Shown in pieces: positions 7,398 through 15,734 of a stretch of 18,827 nucleotides of DNA (position 1 is its first letter; the number at the start of each line of letters is the position of its first letter). The position numbers and the translations under genes were made by a program. The notes beneath the pieces were generated by a model. That model ran no database searches. It was not told the origin of the DNA and worked only from the letters and a program-made list of their open reading frames with translations. The stretch comes from JAKEGN01 sp964465665 (GTDB lineage Bacteria; Pseudomonadota; Gammaproteobacteria; Steroidobacterales; Woeseiaceae): the NCBI GenBank assembly GCA_964465665.1, contig CAYXKM010000310.1, forward strand, positions 1 through 18,827. Reading direction: 5' to 3'.

Positions 7398-8180
7398 TTG
7401 AAAGCACTACGCGCCGATCGTGTGCCGGTGGTGTTCGTCGGACACGGCAGTCCGATGAACGCCATCGAACAAAACGCGTTTCACCTTGGCTGGCAGAAAC
7501 TGGCGCACGATATTCCACAACCGGAAAGCATCCTGTGTATCTCGGCGCACTGGGAAACGTCCGGGCTCGCGGTAACGGCGACCGACGAACCGGAAACCAT
7601 ACACGATTTCTATGGATTCCCGCCGGCCCTGTTCGAGGTGCGCTATCCCGCTCCCGGCAGCCCGTCGCTCGCGCATCGCACAGCCGCCCTGCTCGCCCCG
7701 ACCAAGGTCACGATGGATGCGCGGCGAGGTCTTGATCACGGCGCCTGGAGCGTGCTGGTCGCGATGTATCCCGAGGCAAACGTGCCGGTCGTGCAGCTCA
7801 GCCTCGACACGACGCAACCCGCATCATTTCACTACGAAGTCGCGAAACGACTTGCCCCGTTGCGCGACGAAGGCGTGCTGATCCTCGGCAGCGGAGACAT
7901 CGTGCACAATCTGCGGCTTTTCGATTTCCGGGAGCCGAAGCCTACGGATTGGGCTGTCGAATTCAACGAGACCGTCAAGGAACTGATCATGGCCCGCCGG
8001 CATCAGCCGCTCATCGATTACGAATCGCTGCGTCCCCACAGCCGCCTCGCCATTCCCACCAGGGAACATTACCTGCCGCTGCTCACCGTGCTGGCGTTGC
8101 AGGACGACGACGACCCCTTGCGCTTTTTCAACGATCGCGTCCAAAGCTCGATGTCGATGACTTCCCTGCTGATCGGTTAA
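7398..8180 (+). CDS. ygiD: 4,5-DOPA extradiol dioxygenase (YgiD/LigB family)
   Basis: A 260-residue cytosolic enzyme of the LigB superfamily, close to the length of E. coli YgiD. The family includes enzymes that open the ring of DOPA or related catechols using a metal ion. Conserved histidines stand in the expected contexts: H16 in FVGHGSPMN, H51 in SAHWETSG, H114 in GLDHGAWS, H170 in GDIVHNL and H224 in REHYLPLL. The open frame reaches back to 7311, but that region is the csp terminator, and no ATG is available. TTG 7398 gives MKALRADRVPVVFVGHGSP, which fits the family N-terminus; GTG 7422 is the alternative. A TTGCCA at 7342-7347 with TGCTATCC at 7363-7370 is a weak promoter candidate. The true substrate is unknown. 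Confidence 0.88.
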   Translation: MKALRADRVPVVFVGHGSPMNAIEQNAFHLGWQKLAHDIPQPESILCISAHWETSGLAVTATDEPETIHDFYGFPPALFEVRYPAPGSPSLAHRTAALLAPTKVTMDARRGLDHGAWSVLVAMYPEANVPVVQLSLDTTQPASFHYEVAKRLAPLRDEGVLILGSGDIVHNLRLFDFREPKPTDWAVEFNETVKELIMARRHQPLIDYESLRPHSRLAIPTREHYLPLLTVLALQDDDDPLRFFNDRVQSSMSMTSLLIG

Positions 8181-8187
8181 CCGAAAG

Positions 8188-8291
8188 TCGGGGTCAGCAA
8201 TTAGGGTGACAGTTACCTTAATTCGATGTCCTTGATTAGGGGACGGCGTGCCCAGTGAATCGAGGGAATTGAGGTAACTGTCACCCTAATT
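8188..8291. repeat. Long palindrome with REP-like flank between convergent genes
   Basis: Arms at 8199-8223 and 8267-8291 are 25 bases long and complementary at 24 positions; each begins and ends with AATT and contains GGTGACAGTTACC or its complement. The loop is 43 bases and includes GATTAGGGGACGGCG. On the left the palindrome adjoins TCGGGGTCAG (8188-8197), the same core as the repeats at 2278, 3791 and 13064. The element fills nearly the whole spacer between the dioxygenase and the prolyl oligopeptidase, and its right arm supplies the stop codon of the latter. It could serve as a two-way terminator. A small MITE- or REP-like mobile element is the best guess; no transposase is present. Confidence 0.7.
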
Positions 8292-10430
8292 GCCGTAGCC
8301 CTCGGGCAAGGATATGCCGAGGTTCCTGACGAGGAACGCCCAGCGATCGGCATAATCCTCGATGATTTTCGCGGTGGGCACGCCGGCACCGTGCCCGGCG
8401 CGCGTTTCGATGCGAATGAGGACCGGCGCGTCACCAGCCTGCGCGGCCTGGATGGCGGCCGCGTATTTGAAACTGTGGCCGGGTACGACGCGATCGTCCG
8501 TATCGGCCGTGGTCACAAGCACCGCAGGGTACTTCGTGCCGGCCCTGATATTGTGATAGGGCGAGTAAGCCAGTAGCGCTTTGAACTCCTCCGGATCGTC
8601 CGCGGAACCGTAATCGTCGACCCAGAAACGCCCCGCCGTGAACTGGTGAAAGCGCAACATGTCCATGACGCCAACCGCCGGAATGGCGGCGCCGAAAAGA
8701 TCCGGCCTCTGGTTCACGACCGCACCGACCAGGAGACCGCCGTTGCTGCCGCCGAAAATCGCGAGCTTGTCCGGCCGCGTGTAATTCTCCCTGATCAGGT
8801 ACTCGGCCGCGGCAATGAAATCATCGAACACGTTCTGCTTTTGCAGCCTGGTGCCTGCCTGGTGCCACTCCTCGCCGTACTCTCCGCCGCCGCGGAGATT
8901 TGCCACGGCGTACACGCCGCCCATTTCCATCCAGGCGAGTCGCGTAATGCCAAACGTCGGCGTTTCCGAGACGTTGAAACCGCCATAGCCATACAACAGC
9001 GTCGGCCGACCGCCATCGGCAATGACATCCTTGCGATGCGCGATGAACATCGGCACGCGTTGGCCGTCCTTCGAGTTGTAGAACACCTGTTCGACCGTGT
9101 AGTCGTCGCTGTCGAAATCCATTACGGACTTCTTAAATACGTCAATTTTGCCAGTAGCCAGGTCGAAGCGATTGATCGTCGGCGGCGTATCGAAGCTTTC
9201 ATACTGGAAGAAAGTCTCCGCATCGTCCGCTTTGCCGCTGAATCCCGAGGCACTGCCAATGCCGGGCAGGTCAACGGAGCCGACCAAGGCGCCGGTCAGA
9301 TCGTATATGCGTACCAGTGACCAGGCGTCCTGCATGTACTGCGCAATAACGCGGTTTCCAACCAGGCTCGCTTTTGACAGGACGTCCTCGGCCTGTGGAA
9401 TCACTTCGCGCCAGTTCTCGGGATCGTCCAGGTCGATGGCCATCAGCCGACCGCGAGGCGCATCCTTGTTGCTGCGGAAATACAGTTCGCTGCCGACGCT
9501 GCCGGCGAGCGTGTAATCGTAGTCGAAGCCTTCGATCAGCATCACCGGCTCGGCATCGTCGATCCGGAGGTCCTTGACGATGATCTGGTAGCGATCGTCG
9601 GTACCCGTTGCGACCGTGATTACCAGCCAGGCACCGTCGTCGGTTACCTGCGCGCCGTAAAGCCAGTCCGGGTGCTCCGGCCGCAGGTACACCAGCGTGT
9701 CATTCTCCTGCGAATCGCCGATACGGTGAAAATACACAGCATGGTTCTTGTTCAGCGACTGGAACTTGTCTTCGTCGCCGGTTTCGGGAAAGCGGCTGTA
9801 GTAGAACCCGGAACTGTCCCCGGCCCACGAAAGGCCGGTGTACTTCAGCCATTCGACCTTGTCGTCCAGTACCGTCTCGTTATCAAGACTCATGACCCGC
9901 GCCGTACGCCAGTCGGATCCCGCGTCCTGTACCAGGTAGGCGAAGTAGCGACCGTCCGGGCTCGGGTGATAGCTGGCGAGTGCCACAGTGCCGTCGGCCG
10001 ACCAGGTATTGGGATCGACGAGCAGGCGCGGCTCGTCCTTCAGCGTCGCCTGCACGTGAATCACGTACTGGTTCTGCAGCCCGTCGTTGTAACTGTAGAA
10101 ATAGCGCCCGCCTTCCTTGACGGGCAAACCGAAGCGCTCATAGTTCCACAGGGCTTCGAGCCGCGCACGAATCGCTTCGCGTTCCCCGATGGTGCCGAGA
10201 TAGGCAAAGGTCGTTTCGTTTTGCTTGTCGACCCATTGCTTCACCGCCTCGCTTTCGCGGACGTCGTCCTCGAGCCAGCGGTAGGGATCGGCCACGGTAG
10301 TGCCGTGGTAGGTGTCGGTATGATCGCTTTTCACGGTCGCAGGATACTGGATAGTGTTGGAATCGGGGCCTTTGTTGCCGCACGCCGCCAGCGTCAGTGT
10401 GGCCAGGATCGCAATCGAATATTTCCGCAT
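8286..10430 (-). CDS. Prolyl oligopeptidase (S9A), predicted lipoprotein
   Basis: A 714-residue serine peptidase that should cut short peptides after proline. Residues 1-17 (MRKYSIAILATLTLAAC) are a lipoprotein signal with lipobox LAAC, so the mature enzyme is probably tethered in the periplasm by C17. A seven-bladed propeller fills roughly 90-450, and the alpha/beta hydrolase domain follows. The catalytic triad is visible: S562 in GGSNGGLL, D645 in TDDRVVP and H680 in AGHGAG, all at family-typical spacing. The frame opens at an ATG 7 codons upstream, but the ATG at 10428-10430 is chosen because AAGGAA precedes it by 6 bases and it starts the signal peptide. The last sense codon and the TAG stop (8286-8288) lie inside the arm of the palindrome, so the original C-terminus may have been altered. 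Confidence 0.95.
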   Translation of the reverse strand: MRKYSIAILATLTLAACGNKGPDSNTIQYPATVKSDHTDTYHGTTVADPYRWLEDDVRESEAVKQWVDKQNETTFAYLGTIGEREAIRARLEALWNYERFGLPVKEGGRYFYSYNDGLQNQYVIHVQATLKDEPRLLVDPNTWSADGTVALASYHPSPDGRYFAYLVQDAGSDWRTARVMSLDNETVLDDKVEWLKYTGLSWAGDSSGFYYSRFPETGDEDKFQSLNKNHAVYFHRIGDSQENDTLVYLRPEHPDWLYGAQVTDDGAWLVITVATGTDDRYQIIVKDLRIDDAEPVMLIEGFDYDYTLAGSVGSELYFRSNKDAPRGRLMAIDLDDPENWREVIPQAEDVLSKASLVGNRVIAQYMQDAWSLVRIYDLTGALVGSVDLPGIGSASGFSGKADDAETFFQYESFDTPPTINRFDLATGKIDVFKKSVMDFDSDDYTVEQVFYNSKDGQRVPMFIAHRKDVIADGGRPTLLYGYGGFNVSETPTFGITRLAWMEMGGVYAVANLRGGGEYGEEWHQAGTRLQKQNVFDDFIAAAEYLIRENYTRPDKLAIFGGSNGGLLVGAVVNQRPDLFGAAIPAVGVMDMLRFHQFTAGRFWVDDYGSADDPEEFKALLAYSPYHNIRAGTKYPAVLVTTADTDDRVVPGHSFKYAAAIQAAQAGDAPVLIRIETRAGHGAGVPTAKIIEDYADRWAFLVRNLGISLPEGYGN

Positions 10431-10501
10431 CGGGATTTCCTTCGTGTACACATCGGCGTGACCCGATTGGATGCACCACGTGATCGGGAGTTCCGTAGCG
10501 A

Positions 10502-10530
10502 ATTATAGCGATTCGGTCAAGCGGAGAGTC
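10502..10530 (-). promoter_or_regulatory. Candidate promoter of the prolyl oligopeptidase gene
   Basis: On the minus strand a perfect -10 box TATAAT occupies 10507-10502. The hexamer 17 bases upstream, GACTCT (10530-10525), is a poor -35. The leader would be about 65 bases. The call rests mainly on the -10 box and on its position between the NERD-like gene and the peptidase start. Confidence 0.35.
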
Positions 10531-10549
10531 GGCGGAGCCGCCAGCGGCC

Positions 10550-11140
10550 TCAATCGAACTGTTTCACGTAGAGATCGAGGCCCTCGCAGGCCAGATTGAC
10601 CAGTTCCGGGTGGACGCTGGCCGGCCGGAAGTCGATCCATTTGCCGAGCGATCGTGGATTCAGCACCCAGACACCGGAGGTCTTTGGCGCTTCGCTGTCG
10701 CGGATATGCCAACCGGGAAACAGCAATATTGGCCGCACGCTGAAGTTGCGCTCAGTGTGCTGTCTCAGAAGTCGTTCGAGTTGCTCGGCCTGGGCCTGCA
10801 CGGCGATAACCGGCGCTTTATCCGGCGGCCCGTCGTTGATCGAGATCCCGCTGCCGTCAAACTCGACGATGCAGTCCCCGTCGGACGGCCTGCGCCGCAG
10901 GATCCTGCTGACGAGAAATATGCCTTGCGTGCATACGATGACGTGGTCGAAATTGCCGCTGTCACCGGGAATGTCGTCGTAGATGCGATAACTCTTGACG
11001 CGCAACCAATCGAGGTAGGAACCCAATGGAAGTTCGCTTTCCAGCGTCCTGCGCCGATGGCGAATGCGGCGGCGACGAAGGTACTGGCGAAACTGGTGCA
11101 ATACGTTGTAGCTCTGCGTGGCTTTGATATTCGGGATCAA
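10550..11140 (-). CDS. NERD-like protein lacking the nuclease ExK residues
   Basis: A 196-residue protein resembling the NERD domain (nuclease-related domain). The core reads DIPGDSGNFDHVIVCTQGIF at 56-75, matching the usual pattern in which an aspartate of IDHV is followed by a GVFVIExK strand. Here the position of ExK reads SRI (78-80), so an important part of the nuclease site seems lost. A QAQAEQLERLL helix (115-125) and the late VWVLNPRSL strand (157-165) fit the domain. The N-terminus is very basic (QYLRRRRIRHRRR, 19-31), suiting nucleic-acid or membrane contact; no clear membrane helix is seen. The start is TTG 11140, with GAGG 8 bases before it and an in-frame TGA five codons beyond. 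The role is unknown. Confidence 0.7.
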   Translation of the reverse strand: MIPNIKATQSYNVLHQFRQYLRRRRIRHRRRTLESELPLGSYLDWLRVKSYRIYDDIPGDSGNFDHVIVCTQGIFLVSRILRRRPSDGDCIVEFDGSGISINDGPPDKAPVIAVQAQAEQLERLLRQHTERNFSVRPILLFPGWHIRDSEAPKTSGVWVLNPRSLGKWIDFRPASVHPELVNLACEGLDLYVKQFD

Positions 11141-11240
11141 GAGGCAGGCCTCATCTCACCGATATGAACCGGCAGCGTAATGACACCTGTAGCGCGATAA
11201 CAGAACCTGCGTCACATCGACGGAAAGTCCTGAATTAAGT

Positions 11241-12998
11241 TCAATCGACACCGTCGGGACTGACTGCTACCGGTTGCAGCAACGCGTCACCTTCGATGAC
11301 CTGAAACGATACGTCGCCCACCATCAGCGTCGCAAATCGTGGTTTGCGCAGCGTGATCTCGCCGTTCTTTATTGCCTCGATGGGATCTGAACCCGTTGGC
11401 TGTCCCATGCGGTGCGCCAGTTGCACACTCAACCAGTTTCCATTCTCCTGGTAATAAATACCGGCGTGATAAATATAACCGTTCTGTATCTGTATCAGTG
11501 CGTACTCGTGCTCGCCGTCCGCATCCAGGTCCGTGCGAATCATGACAGGTTGCGCCGCAAAATACAGAGTGAACGACTCCATCGCGATTTTCTGCCGAAC
11601 GCCTTCCGGTACCTCGAATCCGACCGGCCTGTAACTCATGTTTTTCCACAATTCGCCCGCGGACAGTATCGTTGTCCCTGCCGCGACCGGCACCGGGTTG
11701 GTGATCTTCTCGAGTAACTCCGCATCGCTGTCGCCCACCTGCACTTTCATTGCCTCCAGTGCCAGGTATCCCGGTCGTGCCAACTCGTTGTGCGCGTACC
11801 AGAAGTCGAACTCCGCCAGCGTGATCTCGCTGGACTCGATGCGTTGTAACTGGCTGGCGATGGAAATCTTGCGAAAATCGAGCAACGGGCTGTTCACCAG
11901 CATCATAAGGGCGAGGATCACGAGGCCCATGCCGGTGTTGACGCGCGCCAGGTCCTCGGTCCATGCGTCGCGGCGACGCGCTATACCGGTCACGTATCCC
12001 ACGGCAAACAGCGACAGCACCAACCATACGACAAAGGCCCAGCAACGCGTAACGGTCCAGCCGTACTCGTCCAGTCGCAGCCAGAGGCCGTAGAAACTGA
12101 TCAGGGAAATCAGTGGAAGCGTGACCAGGCCGGTGTATATGCAGCGGTGCAGGAACAGCGGATACGGCTTTTCGCCGCGCCCGTCCTGGTAAACGGCATT
12201 GGTAAAGAACAACACCACCGCAAGGAGCCATAACAACAGTGCGGTGCCGTGCCCGGTTGACCATAGGGCATCGAGTCCGACGATCGGCAGGGCCAGCAGG
12301 AACAGGACTGCAACGCCGATGACCAGGGGCAGCAGCAGCCGGATCAGGCCGGCAAGGAGCCGCGTGATGCTGTCGATGACTGGGGTCAGGTTGCGAAAAA
12401 TGCTGATCGCCACACCGAGAGATACTGCAAGCACGGGAAACAGGAACCAGTCTTCCCGGAACAGTTCGTGAAAGAAGTCGACTTCGATAGCACGAAACAA
12501 TTCGGCCCAGAGCATCAGAATCAGCCAGTACACGACGACGAACAACACGGACAACGCAAACGTCAGTGCATTGCGCCACGAGTAGCTGAACAGTGCTTCA
12601 TATGACATCGCCTGCCGCGTTGCGCGCTGTTGCAGGTACATCAGCGCTTTGAATGAGGCGAGTCCGATACTGGCAGCAAATACGAAGATCAGGGCATGGA
12701 TAGGGAACTCACCCTGTGGCTCGGCCTGCCCGCCGGTGTAAAGGGCGAGCACCGCCAGGACCGCGCCAAAAGCAGCGATGAGCAAAGACGTGCGTCGCTG
12801 TGTGGCATTCTCGAGCGACAGCAGGAACAGGATCGGCACGGCTACCGCTATCGTCCACAACGGGAAAGCCCAGATCGGTGATTCGCTCGGCCAGGTGCCG
12901 CTCTCCACAGAACGGTAAAGAAACAGGAGTGCAAGTCCTTGTGCCAGCGCGATCAGGAGCAGGGTTTTTCGTGGCAACCCCGTGGATTCGTTTATCAT
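11241..12998 (-). CDS. DUF4153 polytopic membrane protein with a DxDxDG C-terminal domain
   Basis: A 585-residue inner-membrane protein with about a dozen hydrophobic helices over residues 10-375, a pattern I recognise as DUF4153-like. Its function is unknown. The remaining 200 residues are soluble. They contain TDLDADGEHEYALI, with acidic residues D490, D492, D494 and E498 spaced like the calcium loops of FG-GAP/VCBS-type repeats, followed by IYHAGIYYQENGNW. The start at 12996-12998 is chosen over an ATG 7 codons upstream because GGAG lies 5 bases before it. It is divergent from the 13098 operon, with a REP-like motif in the spacer, and ends 100 bp before the NERD-like start. Calcium binding is only a motif-level guess. 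Confidence 0.8.
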   Translation of the reverse strand: MINESTGLPRKTLLLIALAQGLALLFLYRSVESGTWPSESPIWAFPLWTIAVAVPILFLLSLENATQRRTSLLIAAFGAVLAVLALYTGGQAEPQGEFPIHALIFVFAASIGLASFKALMYLQQRATRQAMSYEALFSYSWRNALTFALSVLFVVVYWLILMLWAELFRAIEVDFFHELFREDWFLFPVLAVSLGVAISIFRNLTPVIDSITRLLAGLIRLLLPLVIGVAVLFLLALPIVGLDALWSTGHGTALLLWLLAVVLFFTNAVYQDGRGEKPYPLFLHRCIYTGLVTLPLISLISFYGLWLRLDEYGWTVTRCWAFVVWLVLSLFAVGYVTGIARRRDAWTEDLARVNTGMGLVILALMMLVNSPLLDFRKISIASQLQRIESSEITLAEFDFWYAHNELARPGYLALEAMKVQVGDSDAELLEKITNPVPVAAGTTILSAGELWKNMSYRPVGFEVPEGVRQKIAMESFTLYFAAQPVMIRTDLDADGEHEYALIQIQNGYIYHAGIYYQENGNWLSVQLAHRMGQPTGSDPIEAIKNGEITLRKPRFATLMVGDVSFQVIEGDALLQPVAVSPDGVD

Positions 12999-13063
12999 TG
13001 CGGCTCCGGTAATCGGCAATCTTTGATCTCTGGCGCCGATTTTGACACAGCCGGCTTGATTGT

Positions 13064-13078
13064 GGTCTGACCCCGATT
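13064..13078 (-). repeat. REP-like AATCGGGGTCAGACC motif
   Basis: Read on the minus strand, these bases give AATCGGGGTCAGACC, the cleanest copy of the motif in the window. It lies in the 99-bp spacer between the divergent DUF4153 gene and the 13098 operon, 19 bases before the operon's first start codon. A consensus -35 TTGACA stands at 13042-13047, but the place for its -10 falls in this repeat and has no good match. Confidence 0.5.
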
Positions 13079-13097
13079 CTAATCAGGAGAAAACGCA

Positions 13098-13646
13098 ATG
13101 TTGCAGCGGCTCGACGTCAAACTGGCATTGGCAGCCATTTCGGGTGCGCTGGTGGGTCTGCTTTCCATGCAGGATGGCGAAGACTTCGGCTGGCTGGCTT
13201 CTTTTTTCTATTTCTACGGAGTCTCCGGGGCTCTGTTCGCCATCTCGATCCTGTGGCCCTATCTGCAGGGTGACGATCGTTTTCTGCCCAAAGCCTTTGC
13301 CCTGGTCGGCGTCAGTGTGCTGAGCTTCTGGCTCGCGTTGCACACTCCGAACCACATACCCGGCATCCCGGGCTTCAGTTCTTCGGGAGCGATGCAGTTC
13401 ATCGCGGCCAGTATCATCGGCGCCGGAGTGGTCTTCGCCGCAGTGAAATACGTTGTTCCCTTCAACTGGTCCAAACGCTACCTGTCAGTCGGCTTGATTG
13501 CGGCGGTCGTCGGCGGATGGGCATTCGATGCGTTGATGAATACGCCGGTACTCGATATAGCGGCAAGTTTCATCGCCTGGCATTGCATTGTGTGCGCGGC
13601 CTTGCACTTCGGAACACCTCGCGGGGGAGAACCGATTCATGCGTAA
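13098..13646 (+). CDS. Small polytopic membrane protein of unknown function
   Basis: A 182-residue protein that I do not recognise. It has about six hydrophobic helices, near residues 7-24, 30-52, 66-82, 99-118, 128-146 and 153-170, joined by short loops, so it should lie in the inner membrane. No enzyme motif is visible. The ATG at 13098 follows AGGAG (13085-13089) by 8 bases. It is the first gene of a tight cluster: its last 8 bases overlap the start of the S15-type hydrolase, which suggests translational coupling. It may export, anchor or assist the hydrolases encoded behind it, but that is inferred from position only. Confidence 0.75.
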   Translation: MLQRLDVKLALAAISGALVGLLSMQDGEDFGWLASFFYFYGVSGALFAISILWPYLQGDDRFLPKAFALVGVSVLSFWLALHTPNHIPGIPGFSSSGAMQFIAASIIGAGVVFAAVKYVVPFNWSKRYLSVGLIAAVVGGWAFDALMNTPVLDIAASFIAWHCIVCAALHFGTPRGGEPIHA

Positions 13647-15720
13647 TAAGGTATTCGCGGCGCTGCTAGGCGTCATCCTGCTGCATTCTTGTCCAATCGC
13701 AATGGCAGTAGGCGCGGCATCGCCACCGCAGTACGGTGTCGTCATCCGTGAAGCATCGATTCCCATGCCCGATGGCGTAATGCTCGCGGCCGACCTGTAC
13801 ATGCCTGCCGGCGGCACGGCAGACGAACGGTTTCCGGTGCTGCTGGAATACCTGCCTTACCGCAAGGACGAATCCCGCGGACGAAACTATTCGCACTTTT
13901 CCTACTTTGTGGAGCGCGGCTACGTGGTCGCGCGCGTCGACATGCGCGGTACCGGCAGAGCCGAAGGTCGCGTCATTCCTTACGAGTACTCGGACATCGA
14001 ACAGGAGGACGGCGAGGTCGTCATCGACTGGTTGTCGAAGGCCGGCTGGTCAAACGGCAATGTCGGCATGTTCGGCATTTCCTGGGGCGGCTTCAACGCG
14101 ATCCAGTTGGCCGTGCGCAATCCCCCTGCGCTGAAAGCAATCATCGCTGTCGATGCGACCGAAGATCTGTACCAGGACGACGTGCATTACATGGACGGCA
14201 TCATGCACCTCGATTCCTGGGAAATGAGCATGGATCTCGAGAACGCACGGCCCGGTGCGCCGGACTACGTCATCGATGACGACAATTTCCGCAACCGCTT
14301 CGACACCGAGCCGTGGATGTTGACCTACAAAAAGCAGCAACGCGACGGCGCGTTCTGGGACCGCGCCTCGGCGCGCGACAAGTACGACCGGATTCGCATT
14401 CCGAGCTTCCACATAGGCGGCTGGTACGACGGTTACCGCGACAGCCTGCCGCGCATGCTCGAAAATGTAAAAGGAGCCCCGGTCAAAGCGATGATCGGGC
14501 CGTGGTCGCATGCCTGGCCGAACGAGCCCTACCCGAATCCCGGCATGGAATGGCGCTTTGAGGCGGTGCGCTGGTTCGACCAGTTCCTGAAAGGAAAGAA
14601 CACCGGCATTCTGGATGAACCGCGCTTTGCCGTTTACGTTCGCGAGTGGCATCCGCCCGGCCCTTACTTGGAACACGCGCCCGGACACTGGCGCTGGGAA
14701 GACGGCTGGCCGATCGCGCGCATAAAAGATGAGCGCATGTACGCGCAGGACAATCACACGCTTTCGGAAAAAGCCGCAAGCAAAGCCGTGCATCAATTGA
14801 AATACACACCATCGATAGGCATCGAGGCCGGCGGACCGGTGATGTGGTGGGGCGATGTCGCACACGATCAGCGGCCGACCGATGCGTTCAGCCTGGTGTA
14901 CGACTCCGATCCCTTGCAAAACGACACCGAGATTCTCGGCCTGCCGAAAGCCGTGCTGAAAGTCGCTGCGGACGCGAAACGCGCCAACTGGTTCGTGCGA
15001 CTTTCCGATGTCGCGCCGGACGGTACGGTCACGCAGGTGGCCGGCGCCGGTTTCAACGGCACGCACCGGAATTCCGCGCGCGAACCCGAGGATCTCGTGC
15101 CAGGTGAAATGTTCGACCTCGACATCGAGATGCATTTCACCTCGTGGGTATTTCCCAAAGGGCATCGGATCCGTTTCGCCATTGCGAACGCCCAATGGCC
15201 GATGCTCTGGCCGACGCCCTACCCGATGACGAGCTCGCTGCAACTTGGCGGCACGGACGGATCGCACGTGGTGGTGCCGGTGGTTCCACCCGGCAAGCGA
15301 CCCGCACCTGCGTTCTTGCCACCCGTAACGAGCCCTGACATGCCGGGTTACGAGTCGCTGGATTCGGGCACCAGTTCCGGTTACGGCGAAATATCGTCGG
15401 TCGATCGCAATCCGCAGACCGGTGAGGTTACTGTCACCGCCTCCAACACCGGCGCGACCCGCTATCCCTGGGGCACGGAAACGTACCGCGAATCCATCGA
15501 GCACAAGACCTCCGATGCGCATCCGGAGAACACCTCGATGACCGGCAGGCACCGGCTCGAAGTGAGCCTGCCGGAGCGCGTACTGCTGTGGGAAGCGGAA
15601 CTGGTCTTTCGCAGTGATCTCGACAATTTCCACTATCACTACGTCCGACGGGTGAGCGAGAACGGCAAAGTCATTCGTGAGAAGAGCTGGGACGAAGTCA
15701 TTCCGCGGGACTATCAATAG
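13639..15720 (+). CDS. Secreted CocE/NonD-family hydrolase (peptidase S15-like)
   Basis: A 693-residue alpha/beta hydrolase of the X-Pro dipeptidyl-peptidase S15 / cocaine esterase group, which cleaves acyl or peptidyl bonds of uncertain substrate. A signal peptide fills residues 1-22 or so (MRNKVFAALLGVILLHSCPIAMA). The catalytic residues are clear: nucleophile S148 in GISWGGF, D264 in GGWYDGY and H291 in GPWSHAW, along with the family-typical RVDMRGTGRAEG. After about residue 370 comes the C-terminal beta-jelly-roll domain common to the family (FDLDIEMHFTSWVFPKGHRIR). The open frame begins at 13588, but ATG 13639 is preferred because it starts the signal peptide and has GGGGGAGA just upstream. 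It overlaps the preceding gene by 8 bases and stops 14 bases before the papain-like fusion. Confidence 0.93.
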   Translation: MRNKVFAALLGVILLHSCPIAMAVGAASPPQYGVVIREASIPMPDGVMLAADLYMPAGGTADERFPVLLEYLPYRKDESRGRNYSHFSYFVERGYVVARVDMRGTGRAEGRVIPYEYSDIEQEDGEVVIDWLSKAGWSNGNVGMFGISWGGFNAIQLAVRNPPALKAIIAVDATEDLYQDDVHYMDGIMHLDSWEMSMDLENARPGAPDYVIDDDNFRNRFDTEPWMLTYKKQQRDGAFWDRASARDKYDRIRIPSFHIGGWYDGYRDSLPRMLENVKGAPVKAMIGPWSHAWPNEPYPNPGMEWRFEAVRWFDQFLKGKNTGILDEPRFAVYVREWHPPGPYLEHAPGHWRWEDGWPIARIKDERMYAQDNHTLSEKAASKAVHQLKYTPSIGIEAGGPVMWWGDVAHDQRPTDAFSLVYDSDPLQNDTEILGLPKAVLKVAADAKRANWFVRLSDVAPDGTVTQVAGAGFNGTHRNSAREPEDLVPGEMFDLDIEMHFTSWVFPKGHRIRFAIANAQWPMLWPTPYPMTSSLQLGGTDGSHVVVPVVPPGKRPAPAFLPPVTSPDMPGYESLDSGTSSGYGEISSVDRNPQTGEVTVTASNTGATRYPWGTETYRESIEHKTSDAHPENTSMTGRHRLEVSLPERVLLWEAELVFRSDLDNFHYHYVRRVSENGKVIREKSWDEVIPRDYQ

Positions 15721-15734
15721 TCAGAGGTTGTTCC

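Noticed and set aside
10533..10548. GC-rich hairpin GGCGGAGCCGCC just after the NERD-like gene
   Set aside because: There is no T-run on the minus strand after it, so it does not qualify as an intrinsic terminator.
12381..12390. TGGGGTCAGG, resembling the REP-like core
   Set aside because: It is inside the DUF4153 coding region, only the short core matches, and there is no hairpin.
13042..13070. Consensus -35 TTGACA upstream of the 13098 operon
   Set aside because: No acceptable -10 box stands 16-18 bases downstream, so a promoter cannot be called, although the site may have been altered by the repeat.
15421..15438. GGTGAGGTTACTGTCACC, close to an arm of the 8199-8291 palindrome
   Set aside because: It lies in frame inside the S15-type gene, encodes a normal beta-strand (GEVTVT), and has no partner arm nearby; a chance match is likelier.
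14050..15717. A 555-codon open frame on the minus strand opposite the S15-type gene
   Set aside because: It is antisense to a gene with a clear catalytic triad and has no recognisable domain. Long antisense frames are expected in GC-rich coding DNA.
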